Assembly: GCA_023458415.1 (NCBI GenBank) | Contig: JAEWZO010000019.1 | Location: 1 to 40,612 of the forward strand | Direction of reading: 5' to 3' | DNA length: 40,612 nucleotides | DNA from: Bacteroidota bacterium | GTDB taxonomy: Bacteria; Bacteroidota; Bacteroidia; Flavobacteriales; Weeksellaceae | The notes under the pieces: model-generated | What the model was told of the DNA's origin: nothing | The model's database searches: none | What the model saw: the letters and a program-made list of their open reading frames with translations, nothing else | Part shown: one piece after another, positions 1 through 8,313 of the stretch | Layout: each line of letters begins with the position of its first letter | How positions within the stretch are numbered: the first letter of the stretch is position 1 | Program-made: the position numbers and the translations under genes

Positions 1-247
1 GTTCTCTTGTAGGACACAGCACCAAAAGTTGGATTTTGCGACTCCCGTCGTCAATCATATCCAAAATCGGAAGCGAAAATGCTGCTGTTTTGCCTGTTCC
101 TGTCTGCGCAAGTGCGATGAGATCGCGAATATCTGAAGAGATAAAAGGAATAGTCTGTTTTTGGATTTCAGTTGGGCTCACAAAGCCCAGATCGCCAATC
201 GCCTGAAGGATCTCAGGACTTAAATTGGTCTCCGTAAATAAATTCAT
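1..247 (-). CDS. DEAD-box ATP-dependent RNA helicase, N-terminal part (runs off window)
   Basis: Only the first 82 codons are present; the gene continues beyond base 1. The translation begins MNLFTETNLSPEILQAIGDL and then shows the Q motif (FVSPTEIQKQTIPF), Walker A/motif I (ALAQTGTGKTAAF) and motif Ia (CPTRE) in the order and spacing of DEAD-box RNA helicases. Such proteins use ATP to unwind short RNA duplexes in ribosome assembly, mRNA decay or cold adaptation. The DEAD box and the C-terminal tail, which would separate RhlE-, CsdA- and DbpA-like members, lie outside the window, so no symbol is given. The ATG at 247 is the first start after a good -7 box at 274-281. Confidence 0.93.
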   Translation of the reverse strand, partial: MNLFTETNLSPEILQAIGDLGFVSPTEIQKQTIPFISSDIRDLIALAQTGTGKTAAFSLPILDMIDDGSRKIQLLVLCPTRE

Positions 248-273
248 GTAAAAGATCGTCTATAATTCGGTTG

Positions 274-281
274 CAAAGATA
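274..281 (-). promoter_or_regulatory. -7 promoter box of the DEAD-box helicase gene
   Basis: On the minus strand this reads TATCTTTG, an exact match to the Bacteroidota -7 consensus TAnnTTTG, 26 nt before the helicase ATG. No clear -33 element was identified. Confidence 0.6.
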
Positions 282-350
282 CGTTTTTTATTTTTGATAA
301 TTTATAAGCGGTTTTATTAAACTTTTGTTAATGTATGGAAAATCAATTCT

Positions 351-820
351 TTACATTTCAGGATCTTTCACAGGTTCGGCCGAAGCTTCCTCTACTCCGT
401 TTTCTGCAAGGATTTTCAGTGCATTTTCTACTTTCGCCGTATCCACATAAATATGGATTAACTTAGCTTTCCCCAAACAATTTTGCCACGAAGAATTCCG
501 TGATTCAAATAAGATTCGCCGAATTTTGGAGAAACCGTATCCTGAAATTCAAAAACTACATCGGTATTCCACGGTCCACCCGAGATAATAAAATCTTTCA
601 GTTCAAATTTGGAAGGAAGAAGGCGAATGAAACGTTGAAACCAAAGTTCTACACCGGCTTTTGTAAATCTTTCGCCACCCAAAGCATGATTGCCTTCAAA
701 AATCTGATGCACATTTTCATCGTACAAATCTAAAAGCGGCTTGTAATCTCCATTGCTAAAGCTTTCAAAACCTTTTACAATTTTCTGCTTCAAAATCATT
801 TTATACGGATTACGGGACAT
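351..820 (-). pseudogene. SnoaL-like/NTF2-fold protein, frameshifted near its C-terminus
   Basis: The uninterrupted frame (820 down to 458) gives 120 residues, MSRNPYKMILKQKIVKGFES and onward, with the small alpha+beta cone-fold pattern of SnoaL-like proteins (LLDLYDENVHQIFEG, then ELKDFIISGGPWNTDVVFEF, then GILRGKIVWGK). It ends abruptly in GKLS. Reading on in another frame from the same point gives KLIHIYVDTAKVENALKILA and 17 more residues to a TAA at 351-353, which is the expected final strand and tail of the family (total about 156 aa). The switch is at 468-474, where the coding strand has GGGG followed by AAA; one extra A would restore W-G-K-A-K-L-I-H. This is either a real 1-base deletion or a homopolymer sequencing error. 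Substrate unknown. It is divergent from the DUF2461 gene. Confidence 0.72.
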
Positions 821-866
821 GATGTTAGATATTTATTTAAAACGTTCAACCTAATTCGATTATTTC

Positions 867-874
867 TAACTTTG
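867..874 (+). promoter_or_regulatory. -7 promoter box of the DUF2461 gene
   Basis: TAACTTTG matches TAnnTTTG and lies 15 nt before the ATG at 890. It also argues against an upstream TTG start at 872, which would overlap the promoter. Confidence 0.55.
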
Positions 875-889
875 ATAAAATTACTGAAA

Positions 890-1555
890 ATGAATGCAAC
901 TCTGAATAAAGAAACTTTGAAGTTTTTGCGCGATTTAACCAACAATAACAACCGCGAATGGTTTAATGAAAATAAGCAAAAATACACTGCTGCGCATGAA
1001 AATGTATTGAACTTTGTGGAAGCCATCATTGCAGAAATAGCCGAGTTTGATGAAGAAATTGGAAAGACTGATGGCAAAAAAGCATTATTCCGGATTTATC
1101 GTGATGTTCGGTTTTCTAAGGATAAATCGCCGTACAAAACCAATTTTGGTGCTGGTTTGGGCATGGGAAAAGGTCGAAAAATTTCCGGTTACTATCTTCA
1201 CATCGAGCCGGGAAAATCGTTTCTGGCGGGCGGCGTGTACCAACCTGACCCTCAAACTCTGAAAGAAATTCGAAAAGAGATTTCCTACAATGGAGAACAG
1301 TTTAGTAAGATTCTGGAACAAAAAGAATTCAGGAATTATTTCCGCGGACTGAGTGTTGAAAACAAATTAAAAAATGTTCCCCAAGGTTTTGAAAAAGACG
1401 ATAAAATGGCAGAATATCTGAAATTGAAAAACTTCATCGTCACCCATCCTATTTCTGACGAAACGCTGCTGAGCGATAATGCGGTGGAATACATCGTGAA
1501 GGTTTTCAAATCGATTGCACCGCTAAACGAGTTTCTTGAAGCTCCATTCCAATAA
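890..1555 (+). CDS. DUF2461 (TIGR02453) family protein
   Basis: A 221-residue soluble protein starting MNATLNKETLKFLRDLTNNN. The family signature is clear: NREWFNENKQKYTAAHENVL near the N-terminus, then ALFRIYRDVRFSKDKSPYKTNFGAGL, then YYLHIEPGKSFLAGGVYQPD. Length and order match DUF2461 proteins, which occur widely in bacteria and fungi and have no established biochemical role. No signal peptide or membrane segment is visible, so it is likely cytosolic. I chose ATG 890 because the only upstream in-frame start is a TTG inside the -7 box. The gene is monocistronic and ends at a strong hairpin shared with the convergent GH13 gene. Confidence 0.9.
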   Translation: MNATLNKETLKFLRDLTNNNNREWFNENKQKYTAAHENVLNFVEAIIAEIAEFDEEIGKTDGKKALFRIYRDVRFSKDKSPYKTNFGAGLGMGKGRKISGYYLHIEPGKSFLAGGVYQPDPQTLKEIRKEISYNGEQFSKILEQKEFRNYFRGLSVENKLKNVPQGFEKDDKMAEYLKLKNFIVTHPISDETLLSDNAVEYIVKVFKSIAPLNEFLEAPFQ

Positions 1556-1557
1556 AA

Positions 1558-1592
1558 AAAGGACAGTAAAACTGTCCTTTCTCTTTTTTAGA
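1558..1592. terminator. Intrinsic terminator between convergent genes
   Basis: A 10-bp perfect stem, AAAGGACAGT with ACTGTCCTTT around a 3-nt AAA loop (1558-1580), is followed by a T-rich tract on the plus strand and preceded by A-rich sequence that serves as a T tract on the minus strand. It probably works in both directions, for the DUF2461 and GH13 genes. Confidence 0.85.
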
Positions 1593-1600
1593 TTTTCTCA

Positions 1601-3226
1601 TTAATAGCGTTCAAACAAAACAATCTGAAAACCTGTATCAATAGTAACCTGGCCATTTTCCACTTTGGCTGTTTTGCCGCTGTACGCATCGCGCAGTCTG
1701 GTTCCGTCCGCAAAGAAATTATTCACACTCACCGTTTTGCTTCCTTCATTCAGATCGAGTCCAATTAAAACTTTATCGTTGTTATACGTTCTCGTAAACC
1801 AATATGGCGCAGAAGAAATCATTTGGTGAACACCCGCTCCAACTGCAGGATGACCGGCCCGGAATTTTCCTAATTTTCCATAATGTTCCAAAAGTTTTTT
1901 AGCGGAATCTTTATATTGGATGTCGCTCCAGTTCATATTACTGCGAAGTGTGGCATCGCCTTCTGCACCTTCGATAATTAAACTTCTGGCGGTTTCGTCA
2001 CCGTAATACACCTGTGAAATTCCTGGCGCCAGTAAAAGCTTGGTTCCGGCTTCGAAAGTTCTGCGGCGTTCTTTATCAAATGGTTGTCCGTCATCATGTG
2101 AAGTAAGGTAATTCATCACTGTTTTACCGTTCAAATCAGATTGAAGCATTTTAGAATATGATGAAAAAATTTCCTCATAAGTTTTGTTAGCGTCGCCTTT
2201 AAAATCGAAATTAATAAGAGATTTGAAACCATTCTGATAATAGTTGACTTTTCTGTCCCCAAAATTATAATCCTGTTTTTGAGAAATTCCGTAACCGTAC
2301 ACTTCTCCTACGGTAAAGAACAAATTGTTATCCAATACTTTTGTCGGATTCTTTGTTTTGTAAATATCAAAAGCTTCCTGACAAACCTTCTGAAATTCTT
2401 TCCACACATCTTCGTTGGTGTGCTTCACAGTATCAACTCTGTAACCGTCGATCCCAAATTCTTCTACATAATCGGCAAGCCATTTCATGATGTAATATTT
2501 TGGCGCGCGCGGATAACCGGTTCTGGCAAAAAACGCATCCAATGACTGCATTTCTGCTTCGTATTTGCCGGATTTTTTCCATTTTTCCACAAGCATCGGT
2601 GGCAAATCAACCGGCGCGTTGGATTCGGTTAAGATATCCGGAAGATTTTGAACAAGCGTACATGCCGTTGTATTCTGATAATTATTGTAGGCGCACTGTG
2701 GCGAAGTTCTTACCCAAGAAGCAGGAAAAACCGGGTCAATCGGTGTAACCGGACCTGTGTGATTTATAACAGCATCCAAAACAATGCGAATTCCTTTCGC
2801 GTGAGCTTTTTCCACCAATTCTCTCAAATCGGCTTTGGTTCCAAAATTTGGATCAAGTTCGGTCCAGTCTTTCGTCCAATATCCGTGGAAACCGTAAGTA
2901 TTTCCTGTGCCTTCATTGGTTGCGCCATGAATCTGCTCCAAAAACGGCGTCATCCAAATTGCATTGATCCCAAGATTGGTAAAATAACCATCATCAATTT
3001 TCTGGATAATTCCACGCAAATCTCCGCCTTCAAAACCTCTTAAAACTGCTGATTTTTCTGTTCTTCCCAGCGTAATATCATTGCTTTTATCCCCGTTATT
3101 AAAACGGTCGGTAAGCAGAAAATAAACATTTGAACCTTCCCAAGTAAACGGCTGTTGTTTTACCGTATCTGCTGTTTTGCAGGAAGCCAAAAGTAACAAA
3201 CCGGAAGTAATAAGAATTTTTTTCAT
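1601..3226 (-). CDS. Glycoside hydrolase family 13 alpha-amylase-like lipoprotein
   Basis: The protein is 541 residues from ATG 3226: MKKILITSGLLLLASC, a signal peptide ending in lipobox L-L-A-S-C, so it is lipid-anchored in the envelope. The GH13 conserved regions follow in order: region I IVLDAVINHTG, region II GYRVDTVKHT (Asp nucleophile), region III FFTVGEVYG (Glu acid/base) and region IV MNYLTSHDDG (His-Asp). All three catalytic acids are therefore present. The family hydrolyses or rearranges alpha-1,4/1,6 glucans; exact specificity cannot be read here. An in-frame start 24 codons upstream would bury the signal peptide and is rejected. There is no SusC/SusD pair beside it, so this is not a classical polysaccharide utilisation locus. 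Confidence 0.93.
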   Translation of the reverse strand: MKKILITSGLLLLASCKTADTVKQQPFTWEGSNVYFLLTDRFNNGDKSNDITLGRTEKSAVLRGFEGGDLRGIIQKIDDGYFTNLGINAIWMTPFLEQIHGATNEGTGNTYGFHGYWTKDWTELDPNFGTKADLRELVEKAHAKGIRIVLDAVINHTGPVTPIDPVFPASWVRTSPQCAYNNYQNTTACTLVQNLPDILTESNAPVDLPPMLVEKWKKSGKYEAEMQSLDAFFARTGYPRAPKYYIMKWLADYVEEFGIDGYRVDTVKHTNEDVWKEFQKVCQEAFDIYKTKNPTKVLDNNLFFTVGEVYGYGISQKQDYNFGDRKVNYYQNGFKSLINFDFKGDANKTYEEIFSSYSKMLQSDLNGKTVMNYLTSHDDGQPFDKERRRTFEAGTKLLLAPGISQVYYGDETARSLIIEGAEGDATLRSNMNWSDIQYKDSAKKLLEHYGKLGKFRAGHPAVGAGVHQMISSAPYWFTRTYNNDKVLIGLDLNEGSKTVSVNNFFADGTRLRDAYSGKTAKVENGQVTIDTGFQIVLFERY

Positions 3227-3316
3227 AGCGTGTAATTTACTGTCAATAGATTGTACAAAGTAATTAAAACTTAAAGAAAAACGCCCTGCTTTTAACATTT
3301 CTTTAACATATTTGAT

Positions 3317-3324
3317 TATCTTTG
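3317..3324 (+). promoter_or_regulatory. -7 promoter box of the flippase gene
   Basis: TATCTTTG matches TAnnTTTG. The start codon at 3394 lies 69 nt downstream, giving a medium-length leader. No closer box is seen. Confidence 0.5.
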
Positions 3325-3393
3325 TGGGCTCATTTAAAATTATCGGCCTAAAAGTTCGTTGTAATTTTTGAGATTTCTAAAGAACCTAAGCGC

Positions 3394-4872
3394 ATGAGTG
3401 TTGTCGCAAGGCAGGGTTTCAAATATTCGCTGATTGGATATTTTGGTTTTCTGCTCGGAACATTTTCTTCGATTTTTATTTTTCCGGAAGACATGGAGTT
3501 CTACGGAAAACTTCGCTATGTGCTTCCTACTGCAGAGATGCTTGTTCCGATAGTGGTTTTTGGACTCTCTTTTTCCAATGTTAGATTTTACACAAAAACG
3601 CAGGCGGACGGAAAACATCAGAATTTCCTCTCCCTTTCTCTTGCGGGCATTCTCATAAATTTCGCCATCTTTATTGCGGGATTTTTTGCCGTGAGTTATC
3701 TGTTTCCACAACTTCGCCATACAGAGATGTGGAACATGAAAGCGCTGATTCTACCGCTCATTCTGGTTCTCGCATTCAGCACTGTTCTAAACAAATATAT
3801 TTCGAATTATAAGCGGATTGTGATTCCGAATATTTTTGAAAACCTTCTGCCACGACTGGCTAATCTCGGAGCTTTCTGCATCTTTTTCTATCTCGGCTTT
3901 CCTGAAAAAACGGCGTATGCATTTTTCTTTTTCATGTTTATCCTTGCTTTTTTAGGCTATGTGATTTATGCGAACAAACTAGAAAAATTCAAGCCTGATT
4001 TCTCAACCGATTACATCAAAAAAGACGGTTTGTGGAAAGACGTTCTGAATTACAGCTTTTTCGGCTTTTTAGGAAATATTGGAAATTTCATCGCGCTACG
4101 AATCGATTCGGTGATGATCTCAGAAAACCTTGGTTTCCAGCCGAACGGAGTTTACAACACGCTGTATGCAATTATTTCGCTGATTACAGTTCCAGCGATG
4201 GGATTATATAATATTTCGGCGCCAATCATCAATAAAAATATTGCCAATAACGAGTTTGAAGAACTGGACAGATTCCACAAAAAATCTTCGCTAACTTTAT
4301 TTTTTCTTGGTTTGGTATTGCTTTCGTGCGTGCTTGTCGGATTTCCTTATCTAACCCAATTTATCAGCAACGGAAATCTTCTGCGTGAAGCTGAACCTGT
4401 AATTTGGCTTCTCGGTTTTGCGATACTTTTTGATCTTGCGACAGGTTTCAACGGACATATTATATCGCTTTCGAAATATTATCGTTTCAACATTGTAGTG
4501 ATGCTTTTTCTGGCTTTTGCCACTATCGGCCTCAATTATTATTTCCTGAAATACACACGTCTCGAACTTTTAGGTGTGGCGTTGGCAACGGCAATTTCAC
4601 TCACGCTTTTTAATATTGCGAAAATTTCTTTCAACTATGTAAAATTCAAGGTTTTTCCTTTCACGATTGAAATGGTGTACGCAATGATTATCGGGACGCT
4701 CGCTATTTCCATCGCGGTAATTCTGCCGGATTTCAGCAATGACTTTCTCAATCTGATATACAAACCTGCGATTGTTTTGGTGATGTTTCTTACCGGAAAT
4801 TATTTCCTGAAAATTTTTCCGATTGAAGAGTACGTTAACAAAAGTTTTCTTAAAAGTATATTCAAATTCTAA
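3394..4872 (+). CDS. Wzx-like polysaccharide flippase / oligosaccharide transporter (MOP superfamily)
   Basis: A 492-residue integral membrane protein with about 12-14 hydrophobic segments spread over its whole length, starting MSVVARQGFKYSLIGYFGFL. The N-terminal pattern (basic residue, QG, amphipathic helix then TM1, followed by a loop carrying LRYVLPTAEMLVPIVVFGLS) is typical of Wzx/RfbX flippases that move lipid-linked glycan units across the inner membrane for O-antigen, capsule or exopolysaccharide synthesis. The glycosyltransferases just downstream on the other strand fit a surface-glycan role. The gene runs into the opposite-strand glycosyltransferase with a 4-nt overlap of the two 3' ends. 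The glycan carried is unknown. Confidence 0.85.
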   Translation: MSVVARQGFKYSLIGYFGFLLGTFSSIFIFPEDMEFYGKLRYVLPTAEMLVPIVVFGLSFSNVRFYTKTQADGKHQNFLSLSLAGILINFAIFIAGFFAVSYLFPQLRHTEMWNMKALILPLILVLAFSTVLNKYISNYKRIVIPNIFENLLPRLANLGAFCIFFYLGFPEKTAYAFFFFMFILAFLGYVIYANKLEKFKPDFSTDYIKKDGLWKDVLNYSFFGFLGNIGNFIALRIDSVMISENLGFQPNGVYNTLYAIISLITVPAMGLYNISAPIINKNIANNEFEELDRFHKKSSLTLFFLGLVLLSCVLVGFPYLTQFISNGNLLREAEPVIWLLGFAILFDLATGFNGHIISLSKYYRFNIVVMLFLAFATIGLNYYFLKYTRLELLGVALATAISLTLFNIAKISFNYVKFKVFPFTIEMVYAMIIGTLAISIAVILPDFSNDFLNLIYKPAIVLVMFLTGNYFLKIFPIEEYVNKSFLKSIFKF

Positions 4873-5783
4873 CCGAAAACTTTTTCGGCTCCGTAATAAT
4901 CGATGATGTTTTTAAGCTGATCGTCGTTAAGTCCGGCTTCACGGTTCACTTTCCAAAGAGGCTCGTCTTCCTGTGTATTTCCATTGTTTTTAATCCGGTA
5001 CACATTATTCTTACAGATTTTTATCGGCTTTTTGTTGAGCCGAATCATGGTCCAAAACCAAATATCATCCGCGAGCGGACAAAGTTTTTGAAATAAATCT
5101 TCACACAAAACATCGCTGTGGAAACAATTGGGCGGAAAAAGTACACCGCCGCCTGTAGTAAAAAACAGTATATCTTCAGGTTTTTCCTGACCGTTAATAA
5201 TGCATTTTTCCCAATCCTGATAAGGCTTCACAGCAGCTTTTTCGTCAAATGTGATTTTATGAACGCGGTGGCAATAAATCGAATCAGGATCTTGAGAATA
5301 ACTTTCGTAAAGATTTTTCAGCCAGTTTTTAGGATAATAAATATCGTCATCGGCCGTAACCAAAAGATGCTCAGGAAATTCCGTGAGTGCGGGAATGAGT
5401 TTTTTGTATGATTTCAAATCTTTACACCAGCGAATTTCAAGTCCGTAATTTTGAAGCTTGAGAATATTTTCGGGAATATCTTTTTCGCGGTTCGGGAATT
5501 GCTCTTCACCGAGCCACAATAAAGTTTTTTCAGGAAGCCGGCTTTGGCTAAGTAGTGAAACCAACGTATCGGAAATGGTAGAAATTCTGCCGGGAAAACT
5601 GGTGAGAGAAACAAGCAGTCCGTCAATTTTGGGCGTATTTTTATTTCCTTTCTGCAGAAATTTTTTGAACCTGAGTTTTGCACGCTCACGGTAAACGAAA
5701 TTCTTCAGCGGCTTTCGAAAACCTTCCGGCACAAAAAACCGAAAAATTCTCACTTGTATTTCCCTTTTCCTGTTCTTTTCCAT
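4869..5783 (-). CDS. Glycosyltransferase, GT-A fold with DDD motif
   Basis: A 304-residue protein beginning MEKNRKREIQVRIFRFFVPE with a very basic N-terminal 50 residues that may bind membrane. The catalytic core starts near IDGLLVSLTSFPGRISTI and contains HLLVTADDDIYYPKNWLKNL, the Asp triad used by GT-A enzymes to hold the metal-nucleotide sugar. FFTTGGGVLFPP and LADDIWFWTMIRL resemble the acceptor-side motifs of GT2-like LPS glycosyltransferases. Donor and acceptor sugars cannot be inferred. Its ATG shares one base with the stop of the upstream amidohydrolase gene (TGATG), so it is probably translationally coupled and the last gene of that operon. Confidence 0.85.
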   Translation of the reverse strand: MEKNRKREIQVRIFRFFVPEGFRKPLKNFVYRERAKLRFKKFLQKGNKNTPKIDGLLVSLTSFPGRISTISDTLVSLLSQSRLPEKTLLWLGEEQFPNREKDIPENILKLQNYGLEIRWCKDLKSYKKLIPALTEFPEHLLVTADDDIYYPKNWLKNLYESYSQDPDSIYCHRVHKITFDEKAAVKPYQDWEKCIINGQEKPEDILFFTTGGGVLFPPNCFHSDVLCEDLFQKLCPLADDIWFWTMIRLNKKPIKICKNNVYRIKNNGNTQEDEPLWKVNREAGLNDDQLKNIIDYYGAEKVFG

Positions 5784-7414
5784 CAGTTTGCTCCAAAAAC
5801 TTTTTCGCCGTTAAGATACGTTGCCAGAATTTTAGTTTGAAGAATTTTATCCTCGGAAACTTTCATCAAATCAGAATCCAACACTATGAAATCGGCTGCT
5901 TTTCCAACTTCCAGACTTCCTTTTTCATTTTCTTCAAATGCTGCTTTTGCAGCCCAAATTGTCATTCCACGAATCGCCTGTTCACGCGAAAGTGCATTTT
6001 CTGTCTGGAAACCATTCTCCGGAAAATTCTTATCATCTTTGCGCACAACGGCAGCTAAAAATGTTTTTAAAGGATTAATTTCTTCAACCGGAAAGTCGGT
6101 TCCTAACGGAAGCCAACCGGTCTGCTCCAACAGTTCGCGATATGCATACGAATTCGAAAGCCGATTTTTTCCCAATCTTTCTTCCGCCCAATACATATCG
6201 GATGTGGCGTGTGTTGGCTGAACTGATGGAACCACATTGAATTTTCCGAACAATCCAAAATCTTTTTCATCCACAATCTGTGCATGTTCGATTCGCCATC
6301 TGCGGTTGTTATCAATCCCGAGTACATCGCCGTAAATATTAAGAATAGTGCGGTTTGCAGAGTCGCCGATGGCGTGTGTGCACATCTGAAGATTACTGTT
6401 TTTCAACTTCTTTGCGAGGTTTCTGAAATGAGTTTCGTCGCTGAGCAGAAAGCCTTTCCAACCAGGTTTATCTTCGTAATCGTGAATCAGACACGCACCA
6501 CGCGAACCCAACGCACCATCGGAATATACCTTAAATCCACCAACAGTGATATTTCTGTCTGTAAATCTCCCTTTTGAAATCCATTTGTCATAATATTCAG
6601 GATTATCTTCCAATAAAGCAAAAATTTTCATTTTCAAAACATCCTGATCCCTCGCTTTTTGGAGGAGTGAAACTGTATGTTCCGAAATTCCGCAATCGTG
6701 CAGCGAAGTTAATCCGGAAGAAAAGCAGCGTTGCTGCAGATCACCAAAATATTTGATCGCCAACTGATCATCAATTTCCGGAATGTGTTTTTCCACCAGT
6801 TTCATCGCATTATCGATGAGCAAACCGGTAAGTTTTCCATTTTTTTGTTCAATTTCTCCACCTGCAATCACAGTGGAAGTTGTGATTCCTGCAATATCCA
6901 GTGCTTTCTGATTAGCCACTGCAGCATGACCATCAATTCTTTTCAAGTATACCGGTCGATCTGGAAAAAGCCTGTCAAGTTCCGATTTATTAGGAAACTC
7001 TTTAATCGGCCAGTCATTTTGGTCCCAACTTCTGCCGTAAAGCCACTCCATCGGTGCGGTTTTGGCGTATAGCTGCATTTTCTGAAGTATTTCTTCCCAG
7101 CTTTTTGTGCCCCAAAGTTCACATTTCCACTGATCTGTTGCATAACCTGTAAAATGACAGTGCGCATCGATAAACCCTGGATAAATGATTTTTCCGGAAA
7201 GATTTTCTGTTTTGGCAGCTTTGAATTTTTTCAGAATATCTGAATTTTTCCCGACAGCCAAAATTTTTCCGTCGGCTACTGCCATTGCTTCTGCTTTTGA
7301 AAATTGCTGATCGACTGTGTATATCGTTGCATTGTGAACAATGAGATCTGCTTTTTTCTGAGCATTCAAACCAATTGCGATGATGAACGCTGCTAACAGA
7401 GTGAGCTTTTTCAT
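5783..7414 (-). CDS. Exported YtcJ-like metal-dependent amidohydrolase (amidohydrolase 3 family)
   Basis: 543 residues. The N-terminus MKKLTLLAAFIIAIGLNAQ looks like a Sec signal peptide with a cleavage site after NAQ. The mature part begins DLIVHNATIYTVDQQFSKAE and continues with the amidohydrolase beta sandwich and metal-site motif IYPGFIDAHCHFTGY, then LTSLHDCGIS, KVYSDGALGSRGA, MCTHAIGD, RIEHAQIV and LGTDFPVEEINPL, which supply the usual His and Asp ligands. YtcJ-like enzymes hydrolyse amide or related bonds; natural substrates are mostly unknown. It overlaps the upstream glycosyltransferase by 4 nt (ATGA) and the downstream one by 1 nt, so three genes form one tight operon. A periplasmic hydrolase between two cytosolic glycosyltransferases is an odd arrangement. 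Confidence 0.9.
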   Translation of the reverse strand: MKKLTLLAAFIIAIGLNAQKKADLIVHNATIYTVDQQFSKAEAMAVADGKILAVGKNSDILKKFKAAKTENLSGKIIYPGFIDAHCHFTGYATDQWKCELWGTKSWEEILQKMQLYAKTAPMEWLYGRSWDQNDWPIKEFPNKSELDRLFPDRPVYLKRIDGHAAVANQKALDIAGITTSTVIAGGEIEQKNGKLTGLLIDNAMKLVEKHIPEIDDQLAIKYFGDLQQRCFSSGLTSLHDCGISEHTVSLLQKARDQDVLKMKIFALLEDNPEYYDKWISKGRFTDRNITVGGFKVYSDGALGSRGACLIHDYEDKPGWKGFLLSDETHFRNLAKKLKNSNLQMCTHAIGDSANRTILNIYGDVLGIDNNRRWRIEHAQIVDEKDFGLFGKFNVVPSVQPTHATSDMYWAEERLGKNRLSNSYAYRELLEQTGWLPLGTDFPVEEINPLKTFLAAVVRKDDKNFPENGFQTENALSREQAIRGMTIWAAKAAFEENEKGSLEVGKAADFIVLDSDLMKVSEDKILQTKILATYLNGEKVFGAN

Positions 7415-8295
7415 ATTTTAAATTTCTTAAACATTTCTTTCCACCTTAAGTTGCGGATGAAATTAATTTCTTCTTTGTTGAGTTTGCGCTCGCTTTTCTG
7501 TTTCAAAAAAGTTCGCAGCGTTGTAAAAAACTCAGAAACTGATTTATTTTTTAGTGAGGATTTAGCCGATGAAACTGTAGCCAATGGGAAACTGAGCCCA
7601 ATATTATAAAAATATTCTCCGAGTTTTTCGGCTTTCTGATTTTTATATTTGAAAGCGGTGGGACGAAGATGCTTCACCCAAAGATTTTTGATGGTGACCG
7701 TTTCCCAACCGTGTTTTTTCGCAAGCATCACGTCAATATTGTCCCATCCTAAAACGGAGCGCAGTCCGTTCATCTGCAGGAAACACTCTTTCCTGTAGGA
7801 TTTTATAGGGCCTCGAACGTGATCTTTAGAAGAAATTTTTTCGAAGGTCCACTGTTTTTTTTCATCTTGAAAATTGAAAGCCAACTGTTTCTCAAAAACA
7901 GATTTTCGAATCTTGACAATTCCTGAAACCATCCCGGAGATTGGTTGCGTTTCGTAAACTTTATTGATTTTTTCAAGATAATCTGAAGGAAAAATGATAT
8001 CCGCATCAAACTTACAAATCACATCAAAGTTCTCCAGATTTTGACTTTGAATACCTTTGTTGAACGTTTCAACCACTTTTGCGCCTGGTTGATGTTCGGA
8101 TTTTGGAAGCGTCAAAACAGTAAACCTTGAATCCTTCGTAGAAAACTCATCAGCAACTGAACCTGTTTGATCATCGGAACCGTCGTTCACCACCACGCAG
8201 CGAAAATCTGCGAAAGATTGATTCCGTAAAGATTCCAGACAGAAAAAAATATTTTTCTCCTCGTTATGCGCAGGAATGATGATGAGAAACTTCAT
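7411..8295 (-). CDS. Family 2 glycosyltransferase
   Basis: 294 residues, starting MKFLIIIPAHNEEKNIFFCL. The GT2 landmarks are intact: IPAHNEE at the N-terminus, VVVNDGSDDQT for nucleotide binding, ICKFDADIIFP as the DxD-type metal motif, and GLRSVLGWDNIDVMLAKKHG as the acceptor-side ED-like region. The C-terminal 60 residues are Lys-rich and may associate with the membrane. It likely adds a sugar to a lipid-linked glycan intermediate. It starts 18 nt after the symporter stop and overlaps the amidohydrolase start by 4 nt. Confidence 0.9.
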   Translation of the reverse strand: MKFLIIIPAHNEEKNIFFCLESLRNQSFADFRCVVVNDGSDDQTGSVADEFSTKDSRFTVLTLPKSEHQPGAKVVETFNKGIQSQNLENFDVICKFDADIIFPSDYLEKINKVYETQPISGMVSGIVKIRKSVFEKQLAFNFQDEKKQWTFEKISSKDHVRGPIKSYRKECFLQMNGLRSVLGWDNIDVMLAKKHGWETVTIKNLWVKHLRPTAFKYKNQKAEKLGEYFYNIGLSFPLATVSSAKSSLKNKSVSEFFTTLRTFLKQKSERKLNKEEINFIRNLRWKEMFKKFKI

Positions 8296-8313
8296 GATAA
8301 CGCCACAAAGATA

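Noticed and set aside
872..889. TTG start for the DUF2461 gene
   Set aside because: It lies inside the TAACTTTG promoter box; ATG 890 fits the family start.
1601..3226. Polysaccharide utilisation locus around the GH13 gene
   Set aside because: No SusC/SusD-like genes, regulators or other glycoside hydrolases are adjacent.
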